64,000 nucleotides of DNA from CAWGJC01 sp965276665 (GTDB taxonomy: Bacteria; Pseudomonadota; Alphaproteobacteria; Acetobacterales; Acetobacteraceae): positions 2,418,001 through 2,482,000 of the forward strand of contig OZ255620.1 in the NCBI GenBank assembly GCA_965276665.1, in the 5' to 3' direction. Made by a program: the position numbers and the translations under genes. Below, piece by piece: positions 45,531 to 57,212 of this stretch (its first letter is position 1; each line of letters starts with the position of its first letter). The notes under the pieces were generated by a model. It made no database searches, had not been told where the DNA came from, and saw only the letters and a list, made by a program, of their open reading frames with translations.

Positions 45531-45823
45531 ATCAAACCAAACATGCCCAAAAGCACATCCAGCCCAACGAACTAGACCCCTAACTCACTACTCCAAAACT
45601 CCCATCCATCCAGCCTCTCAGCCAAACGAACAAGAAAAACTCGAAGCTCACTGTCAACGCATAGCAAAAAAAAGAATACACCAACAGCAAACCCCTAAGT
45701 CACCATCAAAGCAGCAAACCATCAGGTCACAAAACCTAACAACCCACCACCAAACAATAACCAAACCAGGCCACAAAAGCCCCAAAGAGCGCCGCCAACG
45801 TATCCCTTCCATCCAGATTATAT

Positions 45824-45834
45824 TGTCAAAGAAC
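45824..45834 (-). promoter_or_regulatory. boxA-like antitermination element in the rRNA leader
   Basis: GTTCTTTGACA on the minus strand resembles the boxA consensus T-G-C-T-C-T-T-T-A-A-C-A and lies in the roughly 350-bp leader before 16S. It is the expected place for NusB/S10 antitermination. The rest of the leader is A/C-rich on the plus strand (G/T-rich transcript) and has no gene. Confidence 0.6.
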
Positions 45835-45881
45835 GTCCCGTTTCCGGGAAAACCGCGCCGGACCAGCCGGCGTGGGGGCGG

Positions 45882-45910
45882 GTTCTACGCACCCGGCCCG
45901 GACGTGTCAA
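45882..45910 (-). promoter_or_regulatory. rRNA operon promoter
   Basis: A perfect -35 TTGACA and a -10-like TAGAAC are separated by exactly 17 bases on the minus strand, about 350 bp before 16S. The -35 match and spacing support a strong sigma70-type promoter. It overlaps the upstream flank of the divergent GNAT gene. Confidence 0.65.
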
Positions 45911-45985
45911 CGGCGTGACGCCCCTGATCCGCAGAAAATCGCGAACCGGTTGCCAGCGTCCCGGTTTTGCGGCCACGCTGCCACA

Positions 45986-46501
45986 ATGCGCATCCGCGAC
46001 AGCCGCGACGCCGACATCCCGGCGATCACCGCGATCTACGCGCCCGCCGTCCGCGACGGTCGGGCGAGCTTCGAGCTCGACCCGCCCGACGAGGCGGAAA
46101 TCGGCCGCCGGCGCGACGCCATGGTCAACCAGCACTACCCCTATCTCGTCGCCGAGGAGAACGGCATCGTCCTCGGCTACGCCTATGCCGGGGCGTACCG
46201 GCCGCGCCCCGCCTACCGCTTCACGGTGGAGAATTCCGTCTACGTCTCCCCCCTCCATCAACGCGGCGGCGTCGGGCGCGCGCTGCTCGAAGCCCTGATC
46301 GCGGCCAGCACGGCAAGGGGCTACCGCCTGATGGTCGCGGTCATCGGCGATTCCGCCAATCTGGCCAGCATCGCCCTGCACCGCCGCCTCGGCTTCCGCG
46401 ATGTCGGCATCCTGCCGGCGATCGGCTGGAAGCATGAGCAGTGGCTCGACACCGTGCTGATGGTGCTGCCTCTGGGGATTGGGAGCGCGGCGCCGCCGTA
46501 G
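45986..46501 (+). CDS. GNAT N-acetyltransferase, phosphinothricin-acetyltransferase type
   Basis: A 171-residue acetyltransferase. It starts MRIRDSRDADIPAITAIYAP, has YAGAYRPRPAYRFTVENSVY and the acetyl-CoA loop HQRGGVGRALLEALIAAS (Q/R-x2-G-x-G/A), then SIALHRRLGFRDVG, which is the PAT/YncA (MddA) layout. These enzymes acetylate phosphinothricin or methionine sulfoximine-like amines. It is divergent from the rRNA operon and convergent with clpB. Confidence 0.87.
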   Translation: MRIRDSRDADIPAITAIYAPAVRDGRASFELDPPDEAEIGRRRDAMVNQHYPYLVAEENGIVLGYAYAGAYRPRPAYRFTVENSVYVSPLHQRGGVGRALLEALIAASTARGYRLMVAVIGDSANLASIALHRRLGFRDVGILPAIGWKHEQWLDTVLMVLPLGIGSAAPP

Positions 46502-46514
46502 AGAACAGGGTAAG

Positions 46515-46558
46515 CCAGGGGTGCTGCCCCTGGACCCCGCTGGGGCCATTGGCCCCAG
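46515..46558. repeat. Repeat family C, double hairpin between convergent genes
   Basis: Two adjacent stems, CCAGGGGTGCTGCCCCTGG and CTGGGGCCATTGGCCCCAG, fill the 67-bp convergent gap between the GNAT and clpB stops. The first stem recurs at 61.47 and 61.70 kb. Likely a bidirectional terminator or REP-like element. Confidence 0.7.
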
Positions 46559-46568
46559 ACCCCTTTCG

Positions 46569-49148
<2,580 letters not shown>

Positions 49149-49297
49149 GGCATGTACGTCCCTATCAGGCGACTGGCCGGGACCCGCCCCTCGCGAGGCA
49201 GCGGGGCGGCCGCTGCCCCGGAATGTAGGAAGCGGATCGCGCCGCTCAAGCTGGCGCTGGCGCCGTTCTATCCCCATTTCGCGGACAGGAGGTCCCC

Positions 49298-49660
49298 ATG
49301 TCCGCATCCATGAAGCAGCCCGGCCCCGACCACCCGATGAGCATCGAGCCCGAGCCCCGCCGGGTGCGGGTGACGCTCGGCGGTCGGGTGATCGCCGACA
49401 CCACACAGGCGCTCCGCCTCGCCGAGGCGAGCTACAAGCCGGTAGTCTACGTCCCCCGCGCGGATGCCGACATGCCGGCCCTCACCCGCACCCAGGCCAG
49501 CACGCATTGCCCCTACAAGGGGGATGCCAGCTATTTCAGCATCGCGGACGGCCCCGCCAACGCGGTTTGGAGCTACGAGAAGCCCTACCCCGCGGCCGCC
49601 AAGATCGCCGGCCATCTCGCCTTCTACCCCGACAAGGTGGACGCGATCGAATTCATCTAA
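49298..49660 (+). CDS. DUF427 domain protein
   Basis: A 120-residue protein with the DUF427 core: VRVTLGGRVIADTTQALRLA, then the conserved THCPYKGDASYFSI and WSYEKPYPAAAKIAGHLAFY. Function of the family is unknown; the Cys and Lys of CPYKG are nearly invariant. AGGAGG at good spacing supports the start. It is divergent from clpB. Confidence 0.85.
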   Translation: MSASMKQPGPDHPMSIEPEPRRVRVTLGGRVIADTTQALRLAEASYKPVVYVPRADADMPALTRTQASTHCPYKGDASYFSIADGPANAVWSYEKPYPAAAKIAGHLAFYPDKVDAIEFI

Positions 49661-49700
49661 CCAGGCGCAACCAGTAACCAGGCGCAGCCAGTGGGGCGCC

Positions 49701-50291
49701 TCAGGCGGCGCGCGGCAGCAGGCGGGCGGCGCGCTGGCGCAGCTTGCCGAACCGCCCGAGCCCGGCCAGGCGCCGGTCCAGGAAGGCGAGCGTCGCGTGA
49801 TCCTCCTCGCTGGTGTCGCGCAGCCAGTAGGCGAGGGTGGCGAGGTAGATCGCCGCCAGGGTCGCCCGCTTGGTGTACCAGGAGAAATCGGCCGAGCGGT
49901 CGCCCGCAGCGTGCCAGATCGCATCCACCGTGCGCGCCGTGCAGCGCGCCGCGAGCCCGGCATGGCGGGGCAGCGCGAGACGGGACAGGGCGCGGCGCAC
50001 CGCCTCGCGATGCAGCCGGTTCTGCCGCAGCCGGAGCGCGATCACCGCGCGGATCCGGGCGGAGAGGCGCATCGTCTCGAAGCCGAGGCTTGCCGCCTCC
50101 GCCGCCATCCGCCGGTCCGCCAGATCGCACCAGGCCTCGATCAGCTCCGCCGGTCCGCCGGGAAACAGCAGATCGGCATCCGGCCCGGCGGCTTGGCGCA
50201 GCGCGGTCATCGTCCAGCCGTCGAACGGCACCGCCGGGAGCAGCGCGTCGAGCGCCGCATCCCGCTCCGGCCCGCGCTCCGGCGGCCTCAT
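49701..50291 (-). CDS. COQ9 family protein (ubiquinone biosynthesis)
   Basis: A 196-residue protein. Core text WTMTALRQAAGPDADLLFPG is the TetR-like first part, and FSWYTKRATLAAIYLATLAY followed by WLRDTSEEDHATLAFLDRRL is the COQ9 signature. COQ9 proteins bind isoprenoid lipid and help the hydroxylase COQ7. Coupled to the deformylase gene (ATGA). Confidence 0.87.
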   Translation of the reverse strand: MRPPERGPERDAALDALLPAVPFDGWTMTALRQAAGPDADLLFPGGPAELIEAWCDLADRRMAAEAASLGFETMRLSARIRAVIALRLRQNRLHREAVRRALSRLALPRHAGLAARCTARTVDAIWHAAGDRSADFSWYTKRATLAAIYLATLAYWLRDTSEEDHATLAFLDRRLAGLGRFGKLRQRAARLLPRAA

Positions 50292-50836
50292 CGCGGACCT
50301 CCCGGCACCGCCGGCGGATGCCGCGTCAGCTCCTCGTTGAACCCGAACAGGCTGAAATCATGCATCCGCATCGGGTAGAGAATGCCGTCCAGATGGTCGT
50401 ATTCGTGCTGCACCACCCCGGCATGGAAGCCGCTGACCTCGCCCCCCACCGGCTGGCCGTCGCAATCCACCCCGCGATAGCGGATGCGGCGGTGGCGCGG
50501 CACCGCGGCGCGGAGGCCCGGGATCGAGAGGCAGCCCTCCCAGCGGAGCACCATCTCCTCGCCGACCGGCTCGATCTCCGGATTGATCACGACGGTGTCG
50601 CCGATCGTCAGATCGTCCGGCGCGCCGCTGCTCCGCTCGGGCACCACGCGGAAGACGAACAGGCGGAGCGGCACATGCACCTGCGGCGCGGCGAGGCCGG
50701 CCCCCGGGGCATCCTCCATCGTCTCCATCATGTCGGCGACCAGCTTGCGGATTTCCGGCGCGCCGGGGTCGGCCACCGGCTCGGCGCGGGTGAGCAGAAC
50801 CGGGTGGCCCATGCGGGCGATCTTGAGAATGGCCAT
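50288..50836 (-). CDS. def: Peptide deformylase
   Basis: A 182-residue metalloenzyme that removes the formyl group from new protein N-termini. All three motifs are present: GAGLAAPQV, WEGCLSIPG (Cys ligand) and QHEYDHLDG (two His ligands and catalytic Glu). The start at 50836 gives MAILKIARMGHPVL, a normal beginning; the long upstream reading frame is antisense noise over rpsU. No fmt gene lies beside it. Confidence 0.94.
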   Translation of the reverse strand: MAILKIARMGHPVLLTRAEPVADPGAPEIRKLVADMMETMEDAPGAGLAAPQVHVPLRLFVFRVVPERSSGAPDDLTIGDTVVINPEIEPVGEEMVLRWEGCLSIPGLRAAVPRHRRIRYRGVDCDGQPVGGEVSGFHAGVVQHEYDHLDGILYPMRMHDFSLFGFNEELTRHPPAVPGGPR

Positions 50837-51013
50837 GAGGCGGAGGTTTTCCTCGGCAACGGGGGCGCAGCGGCCCCGATTTCGGCGTTTGCGTGCGTGG
50901 CAGCGCATGGTATAGAGGAGACGCCCGCGGCGGAAGCCGGTTCGGGACGCGCCGTTTCGCCCGTCGTCGGGCAGCATCGCGCGACCATCAGCACGACAGG
51001 AGAAGGCGGCCAA

Positions 51014-51217
51014 GTGCAAGTTATCGTCCGGGACAACAATGTCGATCAGGCGCTCAAGGCGCTCAAGAAGAAGATGCAGCGCGAGGGCGTGTTCCGCGAG
51101 ATGAAGCTGCGCCGCCATTACGAGAAGCCCTCCGAGCGCCGCGCCCGCGAGGCCGCCGAGGCGGTGCGCCGGGCCCGCAAGATGGAGCGCAAGCGCCTCG
51201 AGCGCGAAGGCTTCTGA
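51014..51217 (+). CDS. rpsU: 30S ribosomal protein S21
   Basis: A 67-residue basic protein: VQVIVRDNNVDQALKALKKK, REGVFREMKLRRHYEKPSER and the Arg/Lys tail, the S21 pattern. The start is GTG at 51014 with AGGAG upstream. S21 sits on the 30S platform near the anti-Shine-Dalgarno. It is divergent from the deformylase gene. Confidence 0.95.
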   Translation: MQVIVRDNNVDQALKALKKKMQREGVFREMKLRRHYEKPSERRAREAAEAVRRARKMERKRLEREGF

Positions 51218-51297
51218 GCCCCCTTTCCCGGGCGGCGTCTTTGACCGGCATTTCCGACCGTTCTTGCCGAACCGCCGCGACGCGGCCGCATGACCTT

Positions 51298-51473
51298 CGA
51301 GCCTGTTTGCAAAAATGGTCTGGCGGCCAGCTGGCGCGATGTTCCGAGAGTCGGCGCGGAGCGGTCCTGAGGGCCGTGGGCGACTGAGCCGGGAAAAGCG
51401 CGTCGGATGGCCGCCAGACCGCGTTTCCAAACAGACCGCGTTTCCAAACAGACCGCGTTTCCAAACAGGCTCG
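51298..51473. repeat. Repeat family A, full element with terminal inverted repeats
   Basis: A 176-bp non-coding element. CGAGCCTGTTTG at the left is the exact inverse of CAAACAGGCTCG at the right, and inner GGTCTGGCGGCC pairs with GGCCGCCAGACC. The right arm contains three tandem 17-bp units AGACCGCGTTTCCAAAC. Partial copies lie at 6.5 and 17.4 kb. It looks like a MITE or extragenic palindrome, and lies between rpsU and paiB, touching the latter's stop. Confidence 0.8.
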
Positions 51474-51477
51474 GCTT

Positions 51478-52092
51478 TCAGCCCGGCGGCAGGGTCTCGG
51501 CGATAAGGTCCGCCACCGCCGCCTCGCCCTGACCGCGCAGCGCGGCGATCACGCCCTCGCGGTCGGCGGGGCTCCGGTTCTGGCTCATCTTCCATTGCGC
51601 CTCGACCCGCGCCGGCAGCAGGCGGAAGGCGCGGATGCCGGCGATCATCTTGGCATGGAAATCCGCCGGCAGCGCATCGAGATCGAACCCGGCCGGGTCC
51701 GCCGCCGCGAGCTGCCGCAGCCCGGCGGACATCGCCTCCGGATCGGTCTCCGGAACCAGCCGCCCGGCGACATGCACCGCGGCGAAATCCCAGGTCGGCA
51801 CCGCGGGCCGGGTGCGATACCAGCCGGGCGAGATATAGGCGTGCGGGCCGCCGAACACCGCCAGCGCCTCGCTGCCCGCCGCGATCGCGGCGCATTGCGG
51901 ATTGGGCGCGGCGAGATGGCCGGAAAGGGTGAAGCGGCCCGTCGCCTCCCCGTCCTCATGCAGCACGAAGGGGATGTGGGACGCCTCCATGCCGCGCTCC
52001 CCGTTGGTGATCAGCAGCCCGAAATGATGGGCGCGGATCAGCGCGGCGATACGCGCGGGGTCGGTCTCCGTGAAGGCCGGGCGCAGATACAT
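51478..52092 (-). CDS. PaiB-type FMN-binding negative transcriptional regulator
   Basis: A 204-residue split-barrel protein. It begins MYLRPAFTETDPARIAALIR, then THIPFVL-like ASHIPFVLHEDG, HLAAPNPQ and SPGWYRTRPAVPTWDFAAVH, the last being the PaiB signature. In Bacillus PaiB represses sporulation and protease genes; elsewhere its role is vague, perhaps flavin or haem handling. The start is one base past the exporter stop. Confidence 0.88.
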   Translation of the reverse strand: MYLRPAFTETDPARIAALIRAHHFGLLITNGERGMEASHIPFVLHEDGEATGRFTLSGHLAAPNPQCAAIAAGSEALAVFGGPHAYISPGWYRTRPAVPTWDFAAVHVAGRLVPETDPEAMSAGLRQLAAADPAGFDLDALPADFHAKMIAGIRAFRLLPARVEAQWKMSQNRSPADREGVIAALRGQGEAAVADLIAETLPPG

Positions 52093-52093
52093 C

Positions 52094-53884
52094 TCAAGCG
52101 GCGTTCTCGACGAGGGTGAAGGCCTGGCGGGCCAGCAGCTCGCGATACGGCCCCTCCTCCCGCTCGAGCTCGCGCGGCGTGCCGTCCTGCAGGATGCGGC
52201 CCTGGTGCAGCACGACGATGCGGTCGAAATCCTGCAGGGTCGAGAGCCGGTGCGCCACCGCGATCACCGTCCGCCCATGCATCAGCCGGTCGAGCGCGCG
52301 CTGCACCGCCTGCTCGGACTCGCTGTCGAGCGCGGAGGTCGCCTCGTCGAGCAGCAGGATCGGCGCATCGCGCAGAAAGGCGCGCGCGATCGCGATCCGC
52401 TGCCGCTGGCCGCCGGAGAGCTTGGTCCCGCGATCGCCGACGATGGTGCCGAACCCCTCCGGCAGGGCGCGGATGAAGTCGCGGCAGAACGCGGCATCCG
52501 CCGCCTGCTCCACCTCGGCATCGCTCGCCTCCGGCCGTCCGTAGCGGATGTTCTCCAGCACCGAGCGGTGGAACAGCGACACGTCCTGCGGCACCACCGA
52601 CATCGCCGCCCGCAGGCTCGCCTCGGTGAGGTCGGCGATGTTCTCGCCGTCGATCAGGATCTCGCCCGCCTGGGTGAACCGCAGCCGCTGCAGCAGCGCG
52701 AGCGCGGTCGACTTGCCGGAGCCCGAGCGGCCCACCAGCCCGACCCGCGTGCCGGAGCGGACCGCGAGGTTGAAATCCTGCAGCACCGTCTGGGTGCCGG
52801 GATAGGCGTAGGTGACGTGGCGGAACTCGACGGCGCCGCGCGCGGCCGCGAGCGCGCGCGCATCCGCGCGGTCCTTCATCTCGTGCGGCAGGAGCAGCGT
52901 GCCGAGCGCCTCGGAGAGCCGCGCCACGTGCTGCACCGTATCGACCAGCGCCACCGCGAGGTCGCGGGTGCCGTGCAGGATGGTGAAGCCGAGCGTCACC
53001 ACGAGCACCACGTCGCCCGAGCTCGCCTGGCCCTTCTGCCAGAGCAGCAGCGCCCAGCCGAGCATGCCGGCGGTCAGCAGCGCCGTCGATACGGCATGCA
53101 GCAGCCGCAGCTTCTCGAGATAGCGCAGGCTCGCCGTGCGCGCGCCCATCTCATGGCCGATGCGGTCGGCGAAGCGCGAGCGCTCGCGCAAGGTCGCGCC
53201 AAAGGCGCGCACCAGAGGCATGTTGTTGATCACGTCGACCAGCTCGCCATCCACCGCGGCGGCGCGGGTCGCGTAATCCTCGTGCAGCTTCCGCCCGGCG
53301 GCGGCGAGCCGCATCAGCAGCAGCGCGAGCGCGAGCGAGACCACCACCAGCGCCGCCGCCATGGTGAGGTCGACGAGCCCGAGCAGCATGATCGAGAAGG
53401 CGACGGCGAGCAGCGGCGGCAGCACGTTCCAGGCGAAGGTGTTCTCCACCTGGTAGATCGCATTGGCCGTCGCGCTGATCCGCCCGGCGAGCGTGCCGGG
53501 CTGGCGGTCGGCGAAATAGGCGGGCGCATGATTGGTGAGGTAGCGGAACAGGTCGCGCCGCATGTCGCCGGTCACCGCGACGAAGCCGCGCGTCGCCACC
53601 CAGCCGCCGACCCGCCAGGACATGTTGTCGGCGGTGATCAGCGCGCCCAGCATCCCGAACGCGCTCCACACCGCGGTGACGTGATGCGCGGCGAGGATGT
53701 CGACAAGGTTCTTCACGGCGTATTGCGAGAGCACCGAGCAGGCGGTGCCGGCCAGCACCGAGAGCAGAATCACGAGGTGCGACACGGCATGCCGCCTGAC
53801 ATAGGCGAGCATGAAGCCGATCGGGCGGCGCGCCAGGCTCTCGAGAGGTTCCCGCCGCGCGCCATGCCATGCCGCTCTTCGCAT
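52094..53884 (-). CDS. ABC exporter, MsbA-like (fused membrane and ATPase domains)
   Basis: A 596-residue half-transporter. Six spans fill residues about 25-320 (SHLVILLSVLAGTACSVLS, then LPPLLAVAFSIMLLGLVDLT). The ATPase has Walker A GRSGSGKST, signature LSGGQRQRIAIARAFL, Walker B ILLLDEATSALD and H-loop IAVAHRLST. Homodimeric lipid, drug or peptide exporter; substrate unknown. The start at 53884 has AAAGGGA upstream. Confidence 0.9.
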   Translation of the reverse strand: MRRAAWHGARREPLESLARRPIGFMLAYVRRHAVSHLVILLSVLAGTACSVLSQYAVKNLVDILAAHHVTAVWSAFGMLGALITADNMSWRVGGWVATRGFVAVTGDMRRDLFRYLTNHAPAYFADRQPGTLAGRISATANAIYQVENTFAWNVLPPLLAVAFSIMLLGLVDLTMAAALVVVSLALALLLMRLAAAGRKLHEDYATRAAAVDGELVDVINNMPLVRAFGATLRERSRFADRIGHEMGARTASLRYLEKLRLLHAVSTALLTAGMLGWALLLWQKGQASSGDVVLVVTLGFTILHGTRDLAVALVDTVQHVARLSEALGTLLLPHEMKDRADARALAAARGAVEFRHVTYAYPGTQTVLQDFNLAVRSGTRVGLVGRSGSGKSTALALLQRLRFTQAGEILIDGENIADLTEASLRAAMSVVPQDVSLFHRSVLENIRYGRPEASDAEVEQAADAAFCRDFIRALPEGFGTIVGDRGTKLSGGQRQRIAIARAFLRDAPILLLDEATSALDSESEQAVQRALDRLMHGRTVIAVAHRLSTLQDFDRIVVLHQGRILQDGTPRELEREEGPYRELLARQAFTLVENAA

Positions 53885-54150
53885 GCCGATCCCTTTTGAC
53901 CCGAAACAGCCGTCCGACCCGAAACACTCGTCCGGGAAACTCCCGGCCCCGGTTTCGGTTTGTTCATAGTCGTGGCTGGGAACCTGAAGGCTGCCCGGCG
54001 GCGTGACAAGGGTCTTCGAACATCTTTTTGGCGGCGCGGCGGAATTCATGAAAATCCCGCATCCTCGCCCCGAAAAAGCCCTGATCGATCGCTTGATAGA
54101 GGATCGCCGTGGGTCTTGTCCCGACGCGGCAAGCTGGGAGAGTTGAACAC

Positions 54151-55197
54151 ATGCGTATTGCGCAGATCGCTCCGCTGCACGAGGCCGTCCCGCCGAAGCT
54201 CTATGGCGGCACCGAGCGGGTCGTCTCCTATCTGACCGAGGAGCTGGTGGCGCTGGGCCACGACGTGACGTTGTTCGCCAGCGGCGATTCCATCACCTCC
54301 GCCCGCCTGCACCCGATCTGGCCGCGGGCCTTGCGCCTCGATCCCGCGATGCGCGACCCGATCGCGCCGCACATGCTGATGATGGAAGAGGTGCGGCGGC
54401 AGGCCGAGGATTTCGACGTCCTGCATTTCCACATGGATTACTGGCCGTTCTCGCTGTTCAGCCGCCAGCGCGTGCCGTTCGTCACCACGCTGCACGGCCG
54501 GCTCGACCTGCCGGAGCTCCAGCCGGTGTTCGACACCTTCCCGCACGTGCCGATCGTCTCGATCAGCCACTCGCAGCGCCGCCCGCTGCCGCAGGCGAAC
54601 TACGTCGCGACCGTGCATCACGGCGTGCCGATGGATCCGGTACCCGGCGTGACGCCGAGCTATCTTGCCTTTCTCGGCCGCATCGCGCCCGAGAAGCGCC
54701 CCGACCGGGCGATCCGCATCGCGCGCGCCTGCGGCATCCCGCTGAAGATCGCGGCGAAGGTCGACAAGGTCGACCAGCATTACTTCGAGACCACGGTCCG
54801 TCCGCTGCTGGACGGCCCGGGCGTCGAGATGATCGGCGAGATCGGCGAGGCGGAGAAGCCCGCCTTCCTGTCCGGCGCCATCGGCCTGCTGATGCCGATC
54901 GACTGGCCGGAGCCGTTCGGCCTGGTGATGATCGAGGCGATGGGATGCGGCACGCCGGTGATCGCGTTCAATCGCGGCTCGGTGCCGGAGATCATCGAGG
55001 ACGGGCTCACCGGCTTCATCGTCGAGGACGAGATGAGCGCGATCGGCGCGGTCGGGCGGCTCGCCGGATTGTCGCGCGAGAAGGTGCGCAACCGCTACCT
55101 CGAGCGCTTCTCCACCAGGCGAATGGCGGAAGACTACCTCGCCGTCTATCGCGGCCTCGCCGCCCAGCGCGGCAACCTGCTGCGCGTGGTGCGCTGA
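54151..55197 (+). CDS. GT4-family glycosyltransferase
   Basis: A 348-residue retaining glycosyltransferase of GT-B fold. RIAQIAPLHEAVPPKLYGGT and ERVVSYLTEELVALGHDVTL are the N-terminal acceptor domain; YLAFLGRIAPEKRPDRAIRI begins the donor domain, and PEPFGLVMIEAMGCGTPVIA with G-S-V-P-E-I-I-E-D-G is the E-x7-E motif. Probably adds a sugar to a glycan or lipid. GGGAGAG upstream supports the start. Confidence 0.88.
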   Translation: MRIAQIAPLHEAVPPKLYGGTERVVSYLTEELVALGHDVTLFASGDSITSARLHPIWPRALRLDPAMRDPIAPHMLMMEEVRRQAEDFDVLHFHMDYWPFSLFSRQRVPFVTTLHGRLDLPELQPVFDTFPHVPIVSISHSQRRPLPQANYVATVHHGVPMDPVPGVTPSYLAFLGRIAPEKRPDRAIRIARACGIPLKIAAKVDKVDQHYFETTVRPLLDGPGVEMIGEIGEAEKPAFLSGAIGLLMPIDWPEPFGLVMIEAMGCGTPVIAFNRGSVPEIIEDGLTGFIVEDEMSAIGAVGRLAGLSREKVRNRYLERFSTRRMAEDYLAVYRGLAAQRGNLLRVVR

Positions 55198-55335
55198 CTT
55201 CGCTGCGCTGACCCCGGATGCGCGTCCGGTTCGGTCCGGGCGCGCATTTTGCGTTTCGGAGGAAGCGCCGCTTCAGGCGCGGCTTGGGCCGCCCCAACCA
55301 GGGCCTCAAAGCACATCGCTTGCGCGGGAAGAAAA

Positions 55336-56739
55336 TTATTTGCCGAGCGCCTTGACGATGTCCTCCGTCATCTTCTTGGCGTCGCCGAACAGCATCATCG
55401 TGTTGTTGCGGAAGAACAGCTCGTTCTCGACGCCGGCATAGCCCGAGGCCATCGAGCGCTTGACGAACAGCACCGTGCCGGCCTTGTCCACGTCGAGGAT
55501 CGGCATGCCGTAGATCGCCGATTGCGGATCGGTCCGCGCCGCCGGATTGGTCACGTCATTCGCGCCGATCACATAGGCGACGTCGGCGGTGGCGAACTCG
55601 CTGTTGATCTGCTCCAGCTCGAACACGTCATCGTACGGCACATTCGCTTCGGCCAGCAGCACGTTCATATGTCCCGGCATGCGGCCGGCGACCGGATGGA
55701 TCGCGTATTTCACCTCCACCCCCTCGCGCTTCAGCACATCCGCCATCTCGCGCAGCGCGTGCTGCGCCTGCGCCACCGCCATGCCGTAGCCCGGCACCAC
55801 GATCACCTTGGCGGAATTCTTCAGGATGAAGGCCGCGTCATCCGCGTTGCCCGATTTCACCGCGCGATCGGACGGTCCCTGCGCCGCGGCGGCGGTCGCG
55901 CCGCCGGTGCCGAACCCGCCGAGCAGCACGTTGAGGATGCTCCGGTTCATCCCCTTGCACATGATGTAGGAAAGAATGGCGCCCGAGGCGCCGACCAGCG
56001 CGCCGGTGATGATCAGCGCGAGATTCTGGATGGTGAAGCCGATGCCGGACGCCGCCCAGCCGGAATAGCTGTTCAGCATCGAGACCACGACCGGCATGTC
56101 GGCGCCGCCGATCGGGATGATGATCAGGAAGCCAAGCGCCAGCGCCAACAGAGCGATCAGCCAGAACACCGCCTGGCTGCCGGTGAGGATGAAGGCGACG
56201 ATCACCAGCAGCAGGATCACGCCGAGCGCGAGGTTCACCTGATGCTGCTGCGGAAACGTCACCGGCGCGCCGGGCAGCAGCGCCTGCAGCTTGGCGAAGG
56301 CGATCAGCGAGCCCGAGAAGGTGATCGCGCCGATCGCGAGCCCGATCGACATCTCGACCAGGCTTTCCGGATGGATATGCCCCGGCGTGCCGATGCCGAA
56401 CGCGTCCGGCGCGTTCAGCGCCGACGCGGCGACGAACACCGCCGCAAGGCCGACGAGGGAATGGAACGCGGCGACCAGCTGCGGCAGCGCCGTCATCTGG
56501 ATGCGGAGCGCCACGAAGCAGCCGATGCCGCCGCCGATGACGATCGCCACCAGGATCAGCCCGTACCCGCCGCCCGAGATGCCGTGCTGAAGCAGCGTCG
56601 CGACCACCGCGATCGCCATGCCGGCCATGCCGAACTGGTTGCCGCGCCGCGAGGTGACGGGGTTGGAGAGACCGCGCAGCGCCAGGATGAACAGGATCGC
56701 CGCGACCAGGTAGGCGAATTCGGTCAGGCTGGCGCTCAT
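55336..56739 (-). CDS. pntB: NAD(P) transhydrogenase subunit beta
   Basis: A 467-residue membrane protein. The N-terminal half has about eight spans (ASLTEFAYLVAAILFILALR); the C-terminal domain binds NADP(H): VIVVPGYGMAVAQAQHALRE, YAIHPVAGRMPGHMNVLLAE and ANDVTNPAARTDPQSAIYGM, all diagnostic. With PntA it couples proton entry to NADPH formation. ATG overlaps the pntA2 stop as ATGA. Confidence 0.95.
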   Translation of the reverse strand: MSASLTEFAYLVAAILFILALRGLSNPVTSRRGNQFGMAGMAIAVVATLLQHGISGGGYGLILVAIVIGGGIGCFVALRIQMTALPQLVAAFHSLVGLAAVFVAASALNAPDAFGIGTPGHIHPESLVEMSIGLAIGAITFSGSLIAFAKLQALLPGAPVTFPQQHQVNLALGVILLLVIVAFILTGSQAVFWLIALLALALGFLIIIPIGGADMPVVVSMLNSYSGWAASGIGFTIQNLALIITGALVGASGAILSYIMCKGMNRSILNVLLGGFGTGGATAAAAQGPSDRAVKSGNADDAAFILKNSAKVIVVPGYGMAVAQAQHALREMADVLKREGVEVKYAIHPVAGRMPGHMNVLLAEANVPYDDVFELEQINSEFATADVAYVIGANDVTNPAARTDPQSAIYGMPILDVDKAGTVLFVKRSMASGYAGVENELFFRNNTMMLFGDAKKMTEDIVKALGK

Positions 56740-57143
56740 CGCCGCACCCCCGAGGCGCGCGACTTGAACATCGACAGCATCCGCCACGTCACCACGAACC
56801 CGCCAAAAATGTTCACGCTCGCGAGCAGCACCGCGATGAAGCCGAAGCCGCGGGCCCAATGGCTCGCGGCGAGCCCGGCCGCCAGCATCGCGCCGACCAC
56901 GATCACCGAGGAGATCGCGTTGGTCACCGCCATCAGCGGGCTGTGCAGCGCCGGCGTGACGTTCCAGACCACGTAGTAGCCGACGAAGCAGGCGAGCAGG
57001 AACACGGCGAGCAGGAACACGAAAGGCTGGGTCGCCTGCACCACCGGTCCGGCGGCGATCGCGAGGCCATGGGCGTGCGCCGCAAGCGTCTCGGCGCGTT
57101 CGGCGAGGCGGGACGCCTCGTCGGCGAGCATCTGTGGGTTCAT
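56736..57143 (-). CDS. pntA2: NAD(P) transhydrogenase subunit alpha part 2
   Basis: A 135-residue membrane subunit with three or four spans: FVFLLAVFLLACFVGYYVVW, NVTPALHSPLMAVTNAISS and AAGLAASHWARGFGFIAVLL. VTPALHSPLMAVTNAISS is diagnostic. In alphaproteobacteria the alpha chain is split in two genes, as here. Confidence 0.93.
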   Translation of the reverse strand: MNPQMLADEASRLAERAETLAAHAHGLAIAAGPVVQATQPFVFLLAVFLLACFVGYYVVWNVTPALHSPLMAVTNAISSVIVVGAMLAAGLAASHWARGFGFIAVLLASVNIFGGFVVTWRMLSMFKSRASGVRR

Positions 57144-57212
57144 TTCTGTCTCCGGATCGCGGGGCCTGGTCGGCGTTTCGCCAGGGAGCTTGGTCGCCAG
57201 GGAGCTTGGTCG

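Noticed and set aside
49691..51217. A 508-codon plus-strand frame ending in S21
   Set aside because: Only its last 67 codons are a gene (rpsU). The rest is antisense to COQ9 and def and has no domain.
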